From: Chromera velia
Lineage: Eukaryota; Sar; Chromeraceae
Reading direction: 5' to 3'
NCBI GenBank assembly: GCA_018398765.1
Contig: JAHBMJ010000131.1
Span: forward strand, 28,539-56,163
Length of the DNA: 27,625 nucleotides
Shown: in pieces, positions 11,019-21,075 of the stretch
Numbering within the stretch: position 1 is the stretch's first letter
Layout of the letters: every line of letters begins with the position of its first letter
Program-made: the position numbers and the translations under genes
The notes under the pieces: model-generated
Told to the model about the DNA's origin: nothing
What the model saw: only the letters and a program-made list of their open reading frames with translations
Databases searched by the model: none

Positions 11019-11271
11019 CTAAGCACCGGCTAGAAAAAAAAAAAAAAAAGATCCTCGAAAACCCTTTACTTTTTTTCTTTTTTTTTTCCTGTATCAGTCA
11101 AACAACTGTTGTTCAAGTGTTGTACAAGTGTTGTTTGTGTGTTGCCTAGTGTTGCACAACTGTTGTTAAGCGTTGTTCAGGGATAAAAAGTAAAAAAAAA
11201 AAGAAAAAAAAAAAGATCTCTTCAAATCGCTTATTTTTTTTTCTTTTTTTTTTTCTCTAGCCGGCGCCTAG
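11019..11271. mobile_element. Second foldback element with 8-bp target duplication
   Basis: Ends are inverted: CTAAGCACCGGCTAG (from 11019) and CTAGGCGCCGGCTAG (minus strand from 11271), each followed by an A-rich run interrupted by G and then GATC. ATAATCAT flanks both sides (11011-11018 and 11272-11279), an 8-bp direct repeat as made by hAT-type transposases. Inside, a second pair of arms (CTTTACTTTTTTTC and its partner near 11185) encloses a GTTGT-rich centre (CAAGTGTTGTACAAGTGTTG). Non-coding, hence non-autonomous. The flank is microsatellite-like, so the duplication is suggestive, not proof. Confidence 0.7.
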
Positions 11272-11302
11272 ATAATCATAATAATAATAATAATGATGAT
11301 GA

Positions 11303-11342
11303 TGGTTTGGTAAAGGGGCAATACAGCATTGTCCTAGACATT
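11303..11342 (+). mobile_element. Retroelement tail fragment (copy T2)
   Basis: GGTTTGGTAAAGGGGCAATA followed by CAGCATTGTCCTAGAC matches the start of the tail in the copies at 11590 and 12705. It begins directly after the (GAT)n end of copy T1. A more decayed copy may lie at about 11517-11560 (GATGTCCTAGACTCATAATA). Confidence 0.6.
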
Positions 11343-11589
11343 ATCCTAGTAGTTATAAGATAATTTAATATTACAGCTTATATGCATGATAATAGCATGC
11401 ATGCTTTATTTACATTTTTTCTGTAGATAGTAGATACCCTAATAGATACCAGCAGCTGCAGCAAATTGCCAGCAATCACTCTCAGCTATTTTCATCAATT
11501 AATTTTTGTCATCCTAGGGTGATGATGATGCGATGATGTCCTAGACTCATAATAGCCTAGTAATAATAATAATAATAATAATAATGATA

Positions 11590-11693
11590 AAGCAGGGGCA
11601 AAGGGGCAATAAAGCATTGTCCTAGACTCATACATTGCATGATGGCCTATAGACCGATTAATAATAATGATTAATAATGATGATGATGATGAT
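11590..11693 (+). mobile_element. Retroelement 3' tail (copy T3)
   Basis: Contains AAAGGGGCAATAAAGCATTG, TCCTAGACTCATACATTGCA, TGATGGCCTATAGACCGATT, then (TAA)n and GATGATGATGATGATGA. It starts right after a (TAA)n run and its own (GAT)n end runs straight into the coding fragment at 11690, so the copies are joined head to tail. Confidence 0.75.
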
Positions 11694-12364
11694 GAGCTCA
11701 AGATGCTCGCGGGTGCCTGGTCAGCTTTAATGAATGGTGATTGTCCTTCCTCTATGATACACGCACAAAAATTGATTGGGTCGACCGGATTGGAAGAATT
11801 TATGACTGTCAATCTAACCATCAGAAGAAGAAAGAAAGCCACCAAGGTTTAAGAGCAGTGATCAACCGGAAAGTTGATGAATGGATTGATGGTTGTCTAG
11901 AAAGGGCCGCTTCACGGAGGGCGGTTTTACAGTTTGGCAGAGGCGTCAGAGCGAATGTGTTCCAAACGTCTTATCTTACTGCCCAACGTTTGTCTCTCCT
12001 CTTCCTTTCCTCTACTTTTCCTTCATCCCCTTTGCCCCCCCGTTTCGTTTCCCTCCCTCGCGCTGCGATCTGGTCCTCAGGCCCTTTTTCAGCCTTGCTG
12101 TATATGTTGCTTGGTGGTCGCCCCCATGCACCGTACAGAGGGCTGGAAGACGCGGTTTGCCCTGCATGCAGGGGCAAAGCAGACGATCTACTGCACCGGC
12201 TGACTGAATGCACAGAAACAAGATCAGATCGAGAGGTTCTGAATGCAATTGTAGCCGAAATTGAAGCCAAATTAGACAGAGCCCAAGAAAGAGAGAGAAA
12301 GTGGTTGCTATCGATAGACTCCACCCCTCTAAAACACGCCACGCAAAGCGAATTGTTGGCATGA
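11690..12364 (+). pseudogene. C-terminal fragment of a second non-LTR retroelement
   Basis: Two frames follow one another: LAGAWSALMNGDCPSS...IRRRKKATK (to about 11850), then HQGLRAVINRKVDEWIDGC and onward to TGA at 12362-12364. A frameshift near 11850 is needed to join them. Toward the end is CPACRGKADDLLHRLTEC (C-x2-C-x8-H-x4-C), the same type of zinc knuckle as in the element at 8478-10299, in the same relative place. This copy lacks the whole RT domain. It continues into 3' untranslated sequence and tail T4, so it is the 3' part of the family that donated the tails. Confidence 0.75.
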
Positions 12365-12704
12365 ATGAAAGTCACCCTGGCACTCAGACACTCACCCATA
12401 CTGGCCCTGCGACTCTTGCGAAACATCTGTCTGCGCCCTGCATCGTAAGGCCTGCGATTCGATACATGTGATGGTTACTTACCTCTCTTCCTGTCTCACC
12501 TTTGAATGTTCTTTTTCCATCTCCCACGTACATCTCCCGTCTCCCCTCTCCACCGGTCTTCCTGTCTGCCTCTACTGCCTGAGAGTCTCTGTTGCAGTTG
12601 TCGCACTCCTCCCACAGAAGGGAAACGGCATCAGCGATTTAGAAAGCATCTTCTAGATGCAGGGTGTTTAGAGTTGCGAGAGTGCAGCCCCCTCCCGTTG
12701 TATG

Positions 12705-12823
12705 ATGCAGGTCTGGCAAAGGGGCAATAAAGCATTGTCCTAGACTTATGCACTGCATGATGGCCTATAGACCGATTAATAATAATAATAATAATAATAA
12801 TGATGATGATGATGATGATGATA
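12705..12823 (+). mobile_element. Intact retroelement 3' tail (copy T4)
   Basis: GGTCTGGCAAAGGGGCAATA, AAGCATTGTCCTAGACTTAT, GCACTGCATGATGGCCTATA, GACCGATT, then (AAT)n and (GAT)n. It ends the second retroelement, whose coding fragment is upstream. This is the best copy for defining the tail consensus. Confidence 0.8.
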
Positions 12824-13724
12824 TAGGGGGTTTATAATAATCAGTATAAAAAATACTGATTAGATAATGATAAGCTTTCTAATTATACTAATCTTGAGAT
12901 GATCTACATCATATTCAGTAAAGTTTAGAATAAAGTTCTAGAATAACATAATAATACTAGTAGCTATGTACAGGTAAACTTTTTTTTAATTCGTTTTTAC
13001 GGCTTTTCATTCAACTTCAAGAGATACAACATGAACTTAAATTTAAGTTAATTGAATAAAGTTCATACAATTTACTATTCGATGCACCTTAACTATTATA
13101 TATACTTTATACTTTTAAAATATTCTTTCCTTCCTTCTGTATGATTTTTTCTATGGGAAATTCTTTATATTAGGGCAGTGAAAGAAGCAGAAACGACACA
13201 CTGTTTGTCTGTTTCTACGAGAATACTGTTGTACTTCTACGATCCCCCTTTCCAGGTCTCTTTCAGGAAAAAGGTTGCACGTTCTGTTGTCTGTGCCGTA
13301 TCCTTTGGTCTTCCGCTCTTGCTCCGAGTCATCGTGACTTGATCGGCCCTTCCCCCGATCGTTCTTTCTCCCCGGCCTGTACTTCTCAATGCATCTGCCC
13401 GAGGTCAGTCGATCCATTCAAACCTTTCGAATTGACCACTGCTCCTTCGAAGTGACCGAAAACGGATGTTTTTTTCTTTTAGATTTTCATGCATCGATCC
13501 CTAACCGAAACAAACATCAAATGGACCGTACAAACAACCAACACACAGGTGAAGTTTGTGACAAGAGAAACTTAGTGCCCCGTCCCCAGCCGGTTCGCGA
13601 CGACGTTCATCCATCTCACCAGACCAAGGAATCACCCCTCCCCATCCCGTTTCCCATCTCCACGAATTAATTGCCTTGTAAACACACCTCCAAGCTCGAT
13701 CGCTTTCCTTTCCCTTTCCGTACT
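12824..13724. other. AT-rich then mixed DNA, no certain gene
   Basis: AT-rich to about 13150. A minus frame at 13151-13417 gives an Arg-rich hydrophilic peptide (SSHDDSEQERKTKGYGTDN) that could be coding, but no splice or start signal supports it. The 3' end of the minus-strand gene at 13725 onward would have its untranslated region here. Confidence 0.3.
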
Positions 13725-13800
13725 TCACCAGTCTGCGTAGTCTCCTGACTGTTCCTTCATGCGCATCTGGACTGATTTGGGCACCTGCACACGCAGAAAA

Positions 13801-13845
<45 letters not shown>

Positions 13846-15503
13846 AAAGCACAGACAGCCTCTCCTGGAGGGGGGGGGAAGAATCAAGGGGGTCGCATCA
13901 ACAAAAGGAAGCGAAGGAGATAATGAAGAAGAGGAAGAAGGCCTAAAGTAAAGGGAGACTGAAAAACACTTCACGCCGAGGGGGCGCCAACGTCTCGGAC
14001 AAGGATTTAGATTCGGGAATTCCAACTGACAGCATGGAATCTCCGTTTTGGAAGGAAACGCTCTGAGCAAATGAAAGACAGCACTTAGATCTACGTCAAA
14101 ATTTCGATCCCGGAAGTCTCCTAGTGAATTCAAACGACCGACCGACCGACCGACCGATGCGATCTGCCAGCACTGAGAGTAGGGGAACGTGTAGTGCATG
14201 TACCCGGCAGGCATGTCGAAACCCGACTTGCGTTTGCCCTCATCTGCACAATTAAGTGGGACAAAACGAGGGTTTTCCTGATTGGTTTATGTACACCGAA
14301 AGGACAAACGTGAGCAGAGCAACCTGATTGAATGACACCGACCGACTGACCAACCTACCCACTTGCCTACTGACTGACTGACACACTCACTCACTGACCT
14401 GTCACCAGGCCGGTCTTTCTGTGGAAGTCCCTGTACGTCCCTGCACGCAGACGTGAAAGTTCAGGGAGGGTCAGGGGGGTTGAGGGAGTGCACATTCAAG
14501 GAGAAAAAGGCCCACGCAGGCACTTTCTGAAGCCGACAGAACGGACGTGCGGCGGCGTTCCCACAAGGCTACCTGAGGGAAGGTGCCGCATTGCAGAACT
14601 CCTCTGTCATCGCAGCACCATCCTAGAAAGTCCCCTACGCAGAAAAGGAAACTGCCACTACTGCTTACAGACCTGATTTGATCGTGGCGCTCATGGGAAC
14701 GAATTCTCCGAATCCTGAGGGGTACTGGCTCTTGCTGCAGTCCATACGTATGCACATGCACACATGATGATCCGTGAACGACTCGCCTCTTCTTTTATTC
14801 GGAGATGCGGCGATCCGGACTTTATCAGACAGACGATGAAGTGAAGAGCGAAACTACAAGGCAAGCGACCCCCTTCTCACTCCTTCACTCACTCACTCAC
14901 TCACTCACTCACTCACCCACTCACAAAGGAGGCAAAGAGACTGGGGGGAGAGAGAGAGCAGAGACCAGAGAGGAGAGAAAGGGACAGAGAGATACAGAGC
15001 GAGGCACAGACAAGCTGAGATGAGCAGACAGACGGAAACATTCACAGAATAAACGAAGACGTCAAACTGCGCAGGCAAGCCCACGCGCCACCAGTGCATA
15101 GACTGCGCAGTGCATAGATCGCCTTGATTTCAAAACATCTCGTGTACACCAATAGCATTTCCCCCCCTCAGCCGCACATGAACTGACTCGAATGTGAAGT
15201 CGGGCTGCTCTCTGGGGTGTTTCAGGGTCACAGTTTGCTCCTGCACTCAGACAGAGCGGAAGTAGACAGAAGAAAGAGAACGCTTGAGAAACAACGACTT
15301 GCGTGTCATGTATATACACATAGACAGGTAAAGGTTTCTACGTGACGGCAGTGATAACGACGGGCGTTTGAAGCTCGATGAGGGCACCTTGAAACGATGC
15401 AGGAGGTGTGTCCCGTTTTCTTCAAAGAGAACAGTGGGAAAAGCCTTTTGCTTTCTCCATGTGTTGGGTTTGGTTAGCGAAGAGACACACGGGGGACACA
15501 GAC

Positions 15504-15542
<39 letters not shown>

Positions 15543-16264
15543 GTCTCTCTGTCTGTCTCTCTGTCTGTCTCTCTGTCTCTCTGTCCCTCTGTCCCTCTCC
15601 CTCTCGCTCTCCCTCCCCCTCTCTCCCTCCCTCTCTCTCACGCACACAATCAGAGATAGAAAGACAGAGATAGAAAGAATTCCCGTGCACCCCCCCCACC
15701 GACTCACCCAAGGAAGGTAGGACCTTCTGTGCAGCGTCACTCCTCTCGCCTCTGCAGTCAGTCAGCACGTGTGTGGACATGCATGGACGGACACCTCGAT
15801 TCAATTCCGGCAAAAAGGAAAACACGGACGGCACTTCTTCGTTTTCACTTTGGAAGGCCTCAGCTGTATTGGCCAAACAGATCAGCGGCCAAGAGACAAG
15901 CGACAAATACGTAAGACAGTCGGACCACCTCTCTATCCCCCAAGACAACGCTGAACAAGAAAAGGTGCAGGGAAGGAAGAAGGAATGGAAAGGATAAGGA
16001 CTACAAAGAAGTAAGAGTTGGGCTCTGCACTTCCAAGCAGAAAATGAAAACATCCTGCCTGATTGAGACTGACGGTGGGGGGGGTACGTGACAACATTCT
16101 CGAAGAAGCCCTGGTATCCCGCCATTCTGCGGAGACGATCATCGACCTGCATGGGGGGGCGGGGTGGAGACGTTCGTTTTTCTCTGTGTATTCTTTTTGG
16201 TGTGTGTGTTGTTTTGATTTGCTTTTTGTGTCTGTTCGTGAGCTCATGCCTTTGTATGTTCTTG

Positions 16265-16303
<39 letters not shown>

Positions 16304-16365
16304 GTCTCTCTGTCTCTCTGTCTCTCTGTCTCTCTGTCTCTCTGTCTCCCTCCCTCCCTCCCTCC

Positions 16366-16418
<53 letters not shown>

Positions 16419-16709
16419 GTGTGACCATGTGCTCCTCTCAAAGACGGGCTAACCTATTGGAGGAACAACCCATGTTTTCACCCTCTTTTCCGAACCCGAT
16501 TTGCCCTTGACGCGCCTTTCTTACGGTGTACGTGCTTCCCGGTCACCTGTTGCTGTCTGAATCAACGGCCTACACGAGAATACTATTTTGTTCCCACACG
16601 CTGATGTTGACCGACCGACGTACCTTCTTTGTCTCAGCCGTCTCGGGAACGACCGTGCGGAGGTGGGCGGTGGCAGAGGGCGCACTTCTGAGAGTGACCT
16701 TCGGGTCTC
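13725..16709 (-). CDS. Unrecognised multi-exon gene
   Basis: Short exons, nearly all joined by GT-AG introns in matching phase: 16709-16624 (DPKVTLRSAPSAT), 16146-16088 (VDDRLRRMAGYQGFFENVV), 15950-15911 (VVLGDREVVRLSY), 15444-15388 (AFPTVLFEENGTHLLHRFK), 15240-15148 (EQTVTLKHPREQPDF), about 14730-14673 (SQYPSGFGEFVPMSATIKS), 14634-14573 (DFLGWCCDDRGVLQC), about 14440-14399 (TYRDFHRKTGLVT), 14243-14155 (GFDMPAGYMHYTFPYSQCW), 14062-13970 (SVSFQNGDSMLSVGIPE), 13784-13725 (VPKSVQMRMKEQSGDYADW, stop). Two weak points are the junction before TYRD, which does not fit in phase, and a 38-bp intron at 14672-14635. The start is not found; a further exon may lie near 17100. Alternating polar and hydrophobic strands and a Cys pair suggest a beta-rich, perhaps secreted protein. 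No family is claimed. Confidence 0.55.
13811..13841. repeat. AG microsatellite used as pyrimidine tract
   Basis: (AG)n on the plus strand, so (CT)n in the minus-strand transcript. It sits in front of poly-T and the acceptor GTGTGCAG of the last exon at 13784, and probably serves as its polypyrimidine tract. Confidence 0.8.
14885..14925. repeat. CTCA tetranucleotide microsatellite
   Basis: Run of CTCA units within an intron of the minus-strand gene. A GACC/CGAC run lies at about 14137-14156 and a TGAC-rich stretch at about 14335-14400, also in introns of that gene. Confidence 0.85.
15500..15645. repeat. CT/GTCT microsatellite
   Basis: Mixed (CT)n and (TGTCTC)n tract, in the intron between the exons at 15911 and 15444 of the minus-strand gene. 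It keeps several frames open and creates artificial Ser-Leu or Arg-Glu peptides. Confidence 0.9.
16264..16420. repeat. CT microsatellite
   Basis: Long (CT)n tract with GTCTCT and CCCT blocks, in the intron between exons at 16624 and 16146 of the minus-strand gene. Confidence 0.9.
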
Positions 16710-16859
16710 CTGCACTCACAAGAAAGAGGACAGGGAGGAAAACGGATGAATGGGGAGAGGGAGAGATACGAAGGTAGGCGGAGAGATAGGCAGTCAAGTA
16801 AAGAGGTAGCCAGATGGACCGACTGACAGACAGTCTGGCAGACAGTTTGTTAGATAGAT

Positions 16860-16975
16860 GTACACACAGACAAATGGATGGATGGATAGACGGACAGATG
16901 GATCCATGGATAGATGGACAAATGGATGGATAGGCGGATAGATGGATCCATGGATAGATGGACAAATGGAGGGAT
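16860..16975. repeat. GATG-derived tandem repeat
   Basis: GATGGATCCATGGATAGATG recurs in a higher-order unit of about 44-48 bp: GACAAATGG is at 16869, 16917 and 16961. The sequence is derived from GGAT/GATA tetranucleotides. Confidence 0.8.
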
Positions 16976-17234
16976 GCCAACATAAACTGCACATTTACAG
17001 ACGATGAGATAAACGCACAGCTGGACAAGCACAGACACAGACACAGACAGAGGAGTACATCCAAGCAGTCTGCAGCGTTCTTCCAGAAGTACATTTCAGT
17101 GTGTATGCACCCCAGGTCCAACGTTTCCTCTTGAAGTGACACAATGGCTGGTAAGCGCAAGAAAGGTTGGACTGAACGAACAAGAAGGATGGACGTCTTG
17201 CTGCCTAGAGAGGAAACGGAGGGTACCCAGCCAG

Positions 17235-17903
17235 CTACTTCGGTGGAAGCACCCGAAATAGAATACGATGACGTAGACTAAAAGAAGACGGACCAGGTTT
17301 GGCGGTCACAAGCTCTTTGGCTGCCCCGCGGACTGTGTATGAAGCTCCGGGGAAGGGTTTGTTTGTGGTCGCGCTCACCGACGGGACGTTGTAGAGGAAG
17401 GGCAGGTCTGTCTTGTCCACAGGCGTCTGTATGAGAGAGGAGCAGCAAGGAAGCGCGACAGAAGGGAAAGATAGGGTTCAGCTCAGGGGCAGGACACACG
17501 AATGGAAGGAAATTGGAATTACACAAACTGACTGACCTTCGTGCTCATGTCACGGTAACTTGTTCTGTACATGTGATGTTTGCTCCATGTTCCCTCAGCA
17601 TCTGCCGGCAGATTGTTGAAAACTGTGCGCAAGGCTGATTCTCTCTTGGCTGTGTCGTACTGTTCGTCAATGGGATATTTGAGGGGCACGCTGGTGCGGG
17701 TGAGGATGTGGCTGATGGCGGGACGGCCTGAGGTTGTCGAGACCTCGTAAGGCTTCGGCTGCATGCATGGAGTAGAGGGGGGGCATGGTAAGTACACAAG
17801 GAAGAAGAATGATGGCAGGCATGAACATTTCGAGTCATGAGCTTACCACAGTGTTCCCGATTCTTCCCTGCGGATGGTTGAGTGTGGGAATTGAAGCCTC
17901 CAT
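17235..17903 (-). CDS. Small three-exon gene, unknown protein
   Basis: ATG at 17903. Exon 1, 17903-17847, encodes MEASIPTLNHPQGRIGNTV with a strong GTAAGC donor. Exon 2, 17758-17537 (74 codons), includes KPYEVSTTSGRPAISHILT and WSKHHMYRTSYRDMSTK, with donor GTCAGT. Exon 3, 17426-17235, starts after CTCATACAG with TPVDKTDLPFLYNVPSVSA and ends at TAG. All three introns and exons agree in phase 0, giving a protein of 156 residues. It is polar and rich in Thr, Ser and Pro, with no signal peptide or membrane segment. No domain is recognised. The gene is divergent from the uL14 gene, with about 580 bp between start codons. The last 15 residues look less conserved in style and might be read differently if another intron exists. 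Confidence 0.65.
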
Positions 17904-18481
17904 CGTGGATCGAGCTAGTTTGGGGCAACTCTGTTGTTTGAACGAAGAGAGAGTGATTCGTGAGGCGTCTGCTTAATGGAAGGGAATCCAACGAATTCGT
18001 CCGAATCTTCAAGTTCACTTCACTGGGGCTGATGCGCTTTGCAGGTGAAGGTAAAGCGCTCAATTAATGAAGAACCATTGAAGATCAGACAGCATGAATT
18101 GAGGCGTATGCAGTCTGCTGGGGCCTGCATGCATGATACACTCTCCCTTCGCTCTGTATATATAAGTGCCTTGAGATATGTGGCCCAATATAGACGGTTA
18201 GAGTCGGCAAATTCTATGCGTAGAAGTGCGGATACACTTTTAGGTGTTCTGGGCCTGGGGCCCAAAATTTGGAATGTCTGAGCCGCCATCAGAGAAGGCA
18301 CAGGTAAGTCAATTAGAGGTACGGTCCCGGAAAGTTGGTGCTGACGATCCCGGAAAGAGAACAAAATTTCACGCATGATATCCGCCGCACGTCTGCCTCA
18401 GAGAGAAACCGCTCGGTCCAACTTCTCATCAGATCAGCTCACTTCCTCTCACATTTCGAGTTGTATTGCTGCTCAGGAAAA
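17904..18481. promoter_or_regulatory. Divergent intergenic region
   Basis: Lies between the two divergent start codons and should hold both promoters. No TATA box is placed with confidence. The sequence just before the uL14 ATG is pyrimidine-rich (CTCACTTCCTCTCACATTTC), as often seen at ribosomal protein gene starts. A plus frame at 18039-18281 ends in LLGVLGLGPKIWNV. It might be a retroelement remnant or an exon, but nothing else supports it. Confidence 0.4.
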
Positions 18482-19246
18482 ATGAAGAGAGGACGCGGTG
18501 GTGTCGGTGGCGGAAAACTCCGCATCTCCCTCGGTCTTAACACGGCCGCTTTGATCAACTGCGCCGACAACAGCGGTGCCAAGAACCTTTACATGATTGC
18601 TGTGAAGGTACGTGAGTGAGTCCAGAGCGAGACAGTGCGTGCTGCGAAGACCTTCCTTCCATTGTCATCTATCCCATCCACGCTGTGTGCTTGCATTGTT
18701 TGAGTGCAGGGCTTCGGTGCCAGGCTGAACCGTCTGCCCAAGGCGACTGTGGGGGACATGATCCTCTGCTCAGTCAAGAAGGGAAAGCCTGAGCTCAGGT
18801 GAGTGAGTGAGGGGGGAGGTGTCACGTGGCATGGCCGTATGAGCTCTTGTGACCCTAATCTTGTGCTTTTGCTGCTTGGCTGCAGAAAGAAGGTGCTGAA
18901 GGCAGTGGTCATCCGTCAGCGCAAGTGCTGGAGGCGCCCCGAGGGCTTCTTCGTGTACTTCGAGGGTCAGTCAGTCTGAAAGTGAAGTTTGACGATGTCC
19001 ATCTTATGGCAGTGGCTCTCATGCGTTGTGCTGACTCTTCTTGTGCATCCATCTTCTTCTTTTTCTTTGTGCACCTGATTCCCCTTCCTTCCGCTCCTTG
19101 CTTGTCTGTATTTCCTCTCAGACAACGCTGGCGTGATCGTCAACGAGAAGGGAGAGATGAAGGGATCCGCCATCACTGGCCCTGTGGCCAAGGAGTGCGC
19201 AGAGATGTGGCCCAAGATTGCCTCCGCTGCCCCCGTGATCTGCTAA
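18482..19246 (+). CDS. RPL23: 60S ribosomal protein L23 (uL14)
   Basis: Large-subunit ribosomal protein uL14, which sits on the subunit interface near the factor-binding site. Four exons: 18482-18607 ([19 protein letters not shown]), 18710-18798 ([19 protein letters not shown]), 18886-18965 ([20 protein letters not shown]), 19122-19246 ([20 protein letters not shown], ending AAPVIC and TAA). Introns begin GTACGT, GTGAGT and GTCAGT and end in CAG. Phases are 0, 2 and 1. The joined product is 139 residues, against about 140 in animals. Family landmarks [29 protein letters not shown] and [12 protein letters not shown] are intact, so it should be functional. The best-supported gene in the window. 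Confidence 0.98.
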
Positions 19247-19779
19247 GCATTCATTCCTTCAAAGGCATTTGGGGGGACTGATTAGATCACCCGATGGGAG
19301 TGTAGTGGCAGGGGGTGGAGGCATTTTCTTCAGCTATGATCCAAGCAGAGACAGACCTCAAGCGGACCACAGAAAAATCAGAAGTGACACCCACTGACCA
19401 CTCCTGAAGCAGCTCTGTAGATTTCAATGATCCATAATGCATCTTTTTATGGACCCCGCCCCTGCATCTCGCCTTTCGTTTGAGTCTTGCTGTCGTTTCC
19501 ATCCTTTAATTCTTCTTTCCATCTGTACATGTGCAAATACGCAGTTTTTCAGCTTTGCCTGTCTGATTTTCCCGCTTCAACTGTTCATGTGCCTTTCCCT
19601 GATGTACGTATTGTGTCCTCCTGCCTCCTGTCTGTCTCATATCTGCGGGGCATGCTTGAACATTCCTCTAGTATGTTCTTTTTCGTTTCGTCTCTGTTCT
19701 GCTCTACTTCATGTTCTTTTGCGTGCCGAGCTGCATGTGTGTCTAGTCTGTGTAGAGGCAAGGGAAGGTTAACTCTCAC
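19247..19779. other. Region downstream of uL14, no gene seen
   Basis: Holds the uL14 3' untranslated region and pyrimidine-rich DNA. Open frames on the plus strand are Ser/Cys/Phe-rich and not convincing. Confidence 0.5.
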
Positions 19780-20137
19780 CTTTCGGGCCCTGCCCACGTC
19801 GTCTGCTTTGTCTTTTTGTTCCTTTGGCTTTGTTCTTTTCTTTCTTCCTTCCTTCCTTTCTCCCTTCCTTTCTTCCTTCCTTTCTTCCTTCCTTCCTTCC
19901 TTCCTTCCTTTCTCCCTTCCTTCCTTCCTTCCTTCCTTCCTTTCTCCCTTCCTTCCTTCCTTTCTCCCTTCCTTCCTTTCTTCCTTCCTTCCTTTCTTCC
20001 TTTCTTCCTTTCTTCCTTTCTTCCTTTCTTCCTTTCTTCCTTCCTTCCTTTCTTCCTTTCTTCCTTTCTTTCCTTCCTTTCTTCCTTCCTTCCCTTCCTT
20101 TCTTCCTTCCTTCCTTCCTTCCTTTCTTCCTTCCTTC

Positions 20138-20168
<31 letters not shown>

Positions 20169-20238
20169 TTCCTTGTTCCCTTCTTCCCTTCTTCCCTTCT
20201 TTTCTTCTTTTCTTCTTTCCTTCCTTCCTTCCCTTCCT

Positions 20239-20283
<45 letters not shown>

Positions 20284-20456
20284 GTCTGTTTTTTCTTTCT
20301 TTCTTGTTTTTCTTTCTTTTTTTTTTTTTTTTCTTTTCTTTCTTTCTTTCTTTCTTTCTTTCTTGCTTTCTTGCTTTCTTTCTTTTCTGTTGTGTACATG
20401 ACGAAAAGGAGGGGAAGAAAGAAGATACAGTCTGTCTGTAGAAGCCATACAGTCTC

Positions 20457-20488
<32 letters not shown>

Positions 20489-21065
20489 GCCTTTCGGGCC
20501 GGGCCCCTTGCCCACTTTGATGTTCTTTTGTCTTTGTTCTTTGTTTTTTTTCGTCTGTTGTGTACATGAAGACAAGAAGGGACAAGAAGAAACATGTAGT
20601 ATGTCTCTCTGACTGTCTGTCTGCGCCCCCCACCCTCTGTCTAAAGAACGTGACGGTGCCGGTTCCCCCTATGTTGTGCGTATTTGTTTGAAGTGCAGTA
20701 CGCTTTTTTTTCTCTCGTCTTTCGTTTTTCCTTTTTTTCTCTTCCCTTTTTTTCTTTTTTTTCTCTTCCTTGTGTCTTCCGGGGAAGCAGCAGAGGATTA
20801 ACGTGTGAACCCAGTGATCACGTGAAAGTCTGTCAGGAGGTGGAGAGGCAAGGGGCGCTTGCCTCTTATCTTTCGGCCCCCCTATGCTTTCTTTTTGATT
20901 GTTCGTTTGTTCTTTTCTTTTGCCGTTGTTCTTTCTTTCCTATTTTCTTTCCTTGTAGCTTTCGTTCTCTTTGTCTAATGTGTACATTAAAAAAGAAGCC
21001 AGAACTAGAGGCAGAAGGAGAATCACATAGTCGGTCTGTCTTAGTCTGGCCGGTGCGTGCATTTG
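19755..21065. repeat. Three-copy repeat with variable pyrimidine tract
   Basis: Each copy has a CTTTCGGGCC-type block (19780-19790, 20491-20500, 20870-20880), a pyrimidine tract, a GTGTACATGA-type block (about 20391, 20560, 20980), a purine-rich stretch, and a GTCTGTCT-type end. The tract is about 600, 60 and 100 bases in the three copies. AGAGGCAAGGG precedes the first and third. Confidence 0.7.
19838..20385. repeat. Long CCTT/CTTT pyrimidine tract
   Basis: Almost pure pyrimidine strand of about 550 bases: (TTCC)n, (TTTC)n, a (CT)n block at about 20243-20275 and poly-T at about 20318-20330. Openings on both strands (FLPSFLP or KERKEGRK peptides) are products of the repeat. Confidence 0.95.
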
Positions 21066-21075
21066 TCTAGGCATT

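Larger units (their letters stand above)
10444..11300 (+). mobile_element. Retroelement 3' tail split by two insertions (copy T1)
   Basis: The tail consensus seen in intact copies (GACTTATGCAYTGCATGATGG, CCTATAGACCGATTAAT, then (TAA)n and (GAT)n) is present here in three pieces: 10444-10460, 10981-11018 and 11272-11300. The first gap holds a 516-bp foldback element and the second a 253-bp foldback element. Removing both restores a tail like those at 11590-11693 and 12705-12823. Confidence 0.75.

Noticed and set aside
13501-14214. 237-codon minus-strand open frame as a single gene
   Set aside because: It reads through a CT microsatellite and introns. Only its first part (GYMHYTFPYSQCW) agrees with the spliced model.
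15247-16428. 393-codon minus-strand open frame as one exon
   Set aside because: It runs through GA repeats and crosses clear GT-AG introns. Real coding blocks inside it lie partly in other frames.
19487-20633. Long Phe/Leu/Ser-rich and Lys/Glu/Arg-rich open frames on both strands
   Set aside because: They are translations of the pyrimidine/purine tract.
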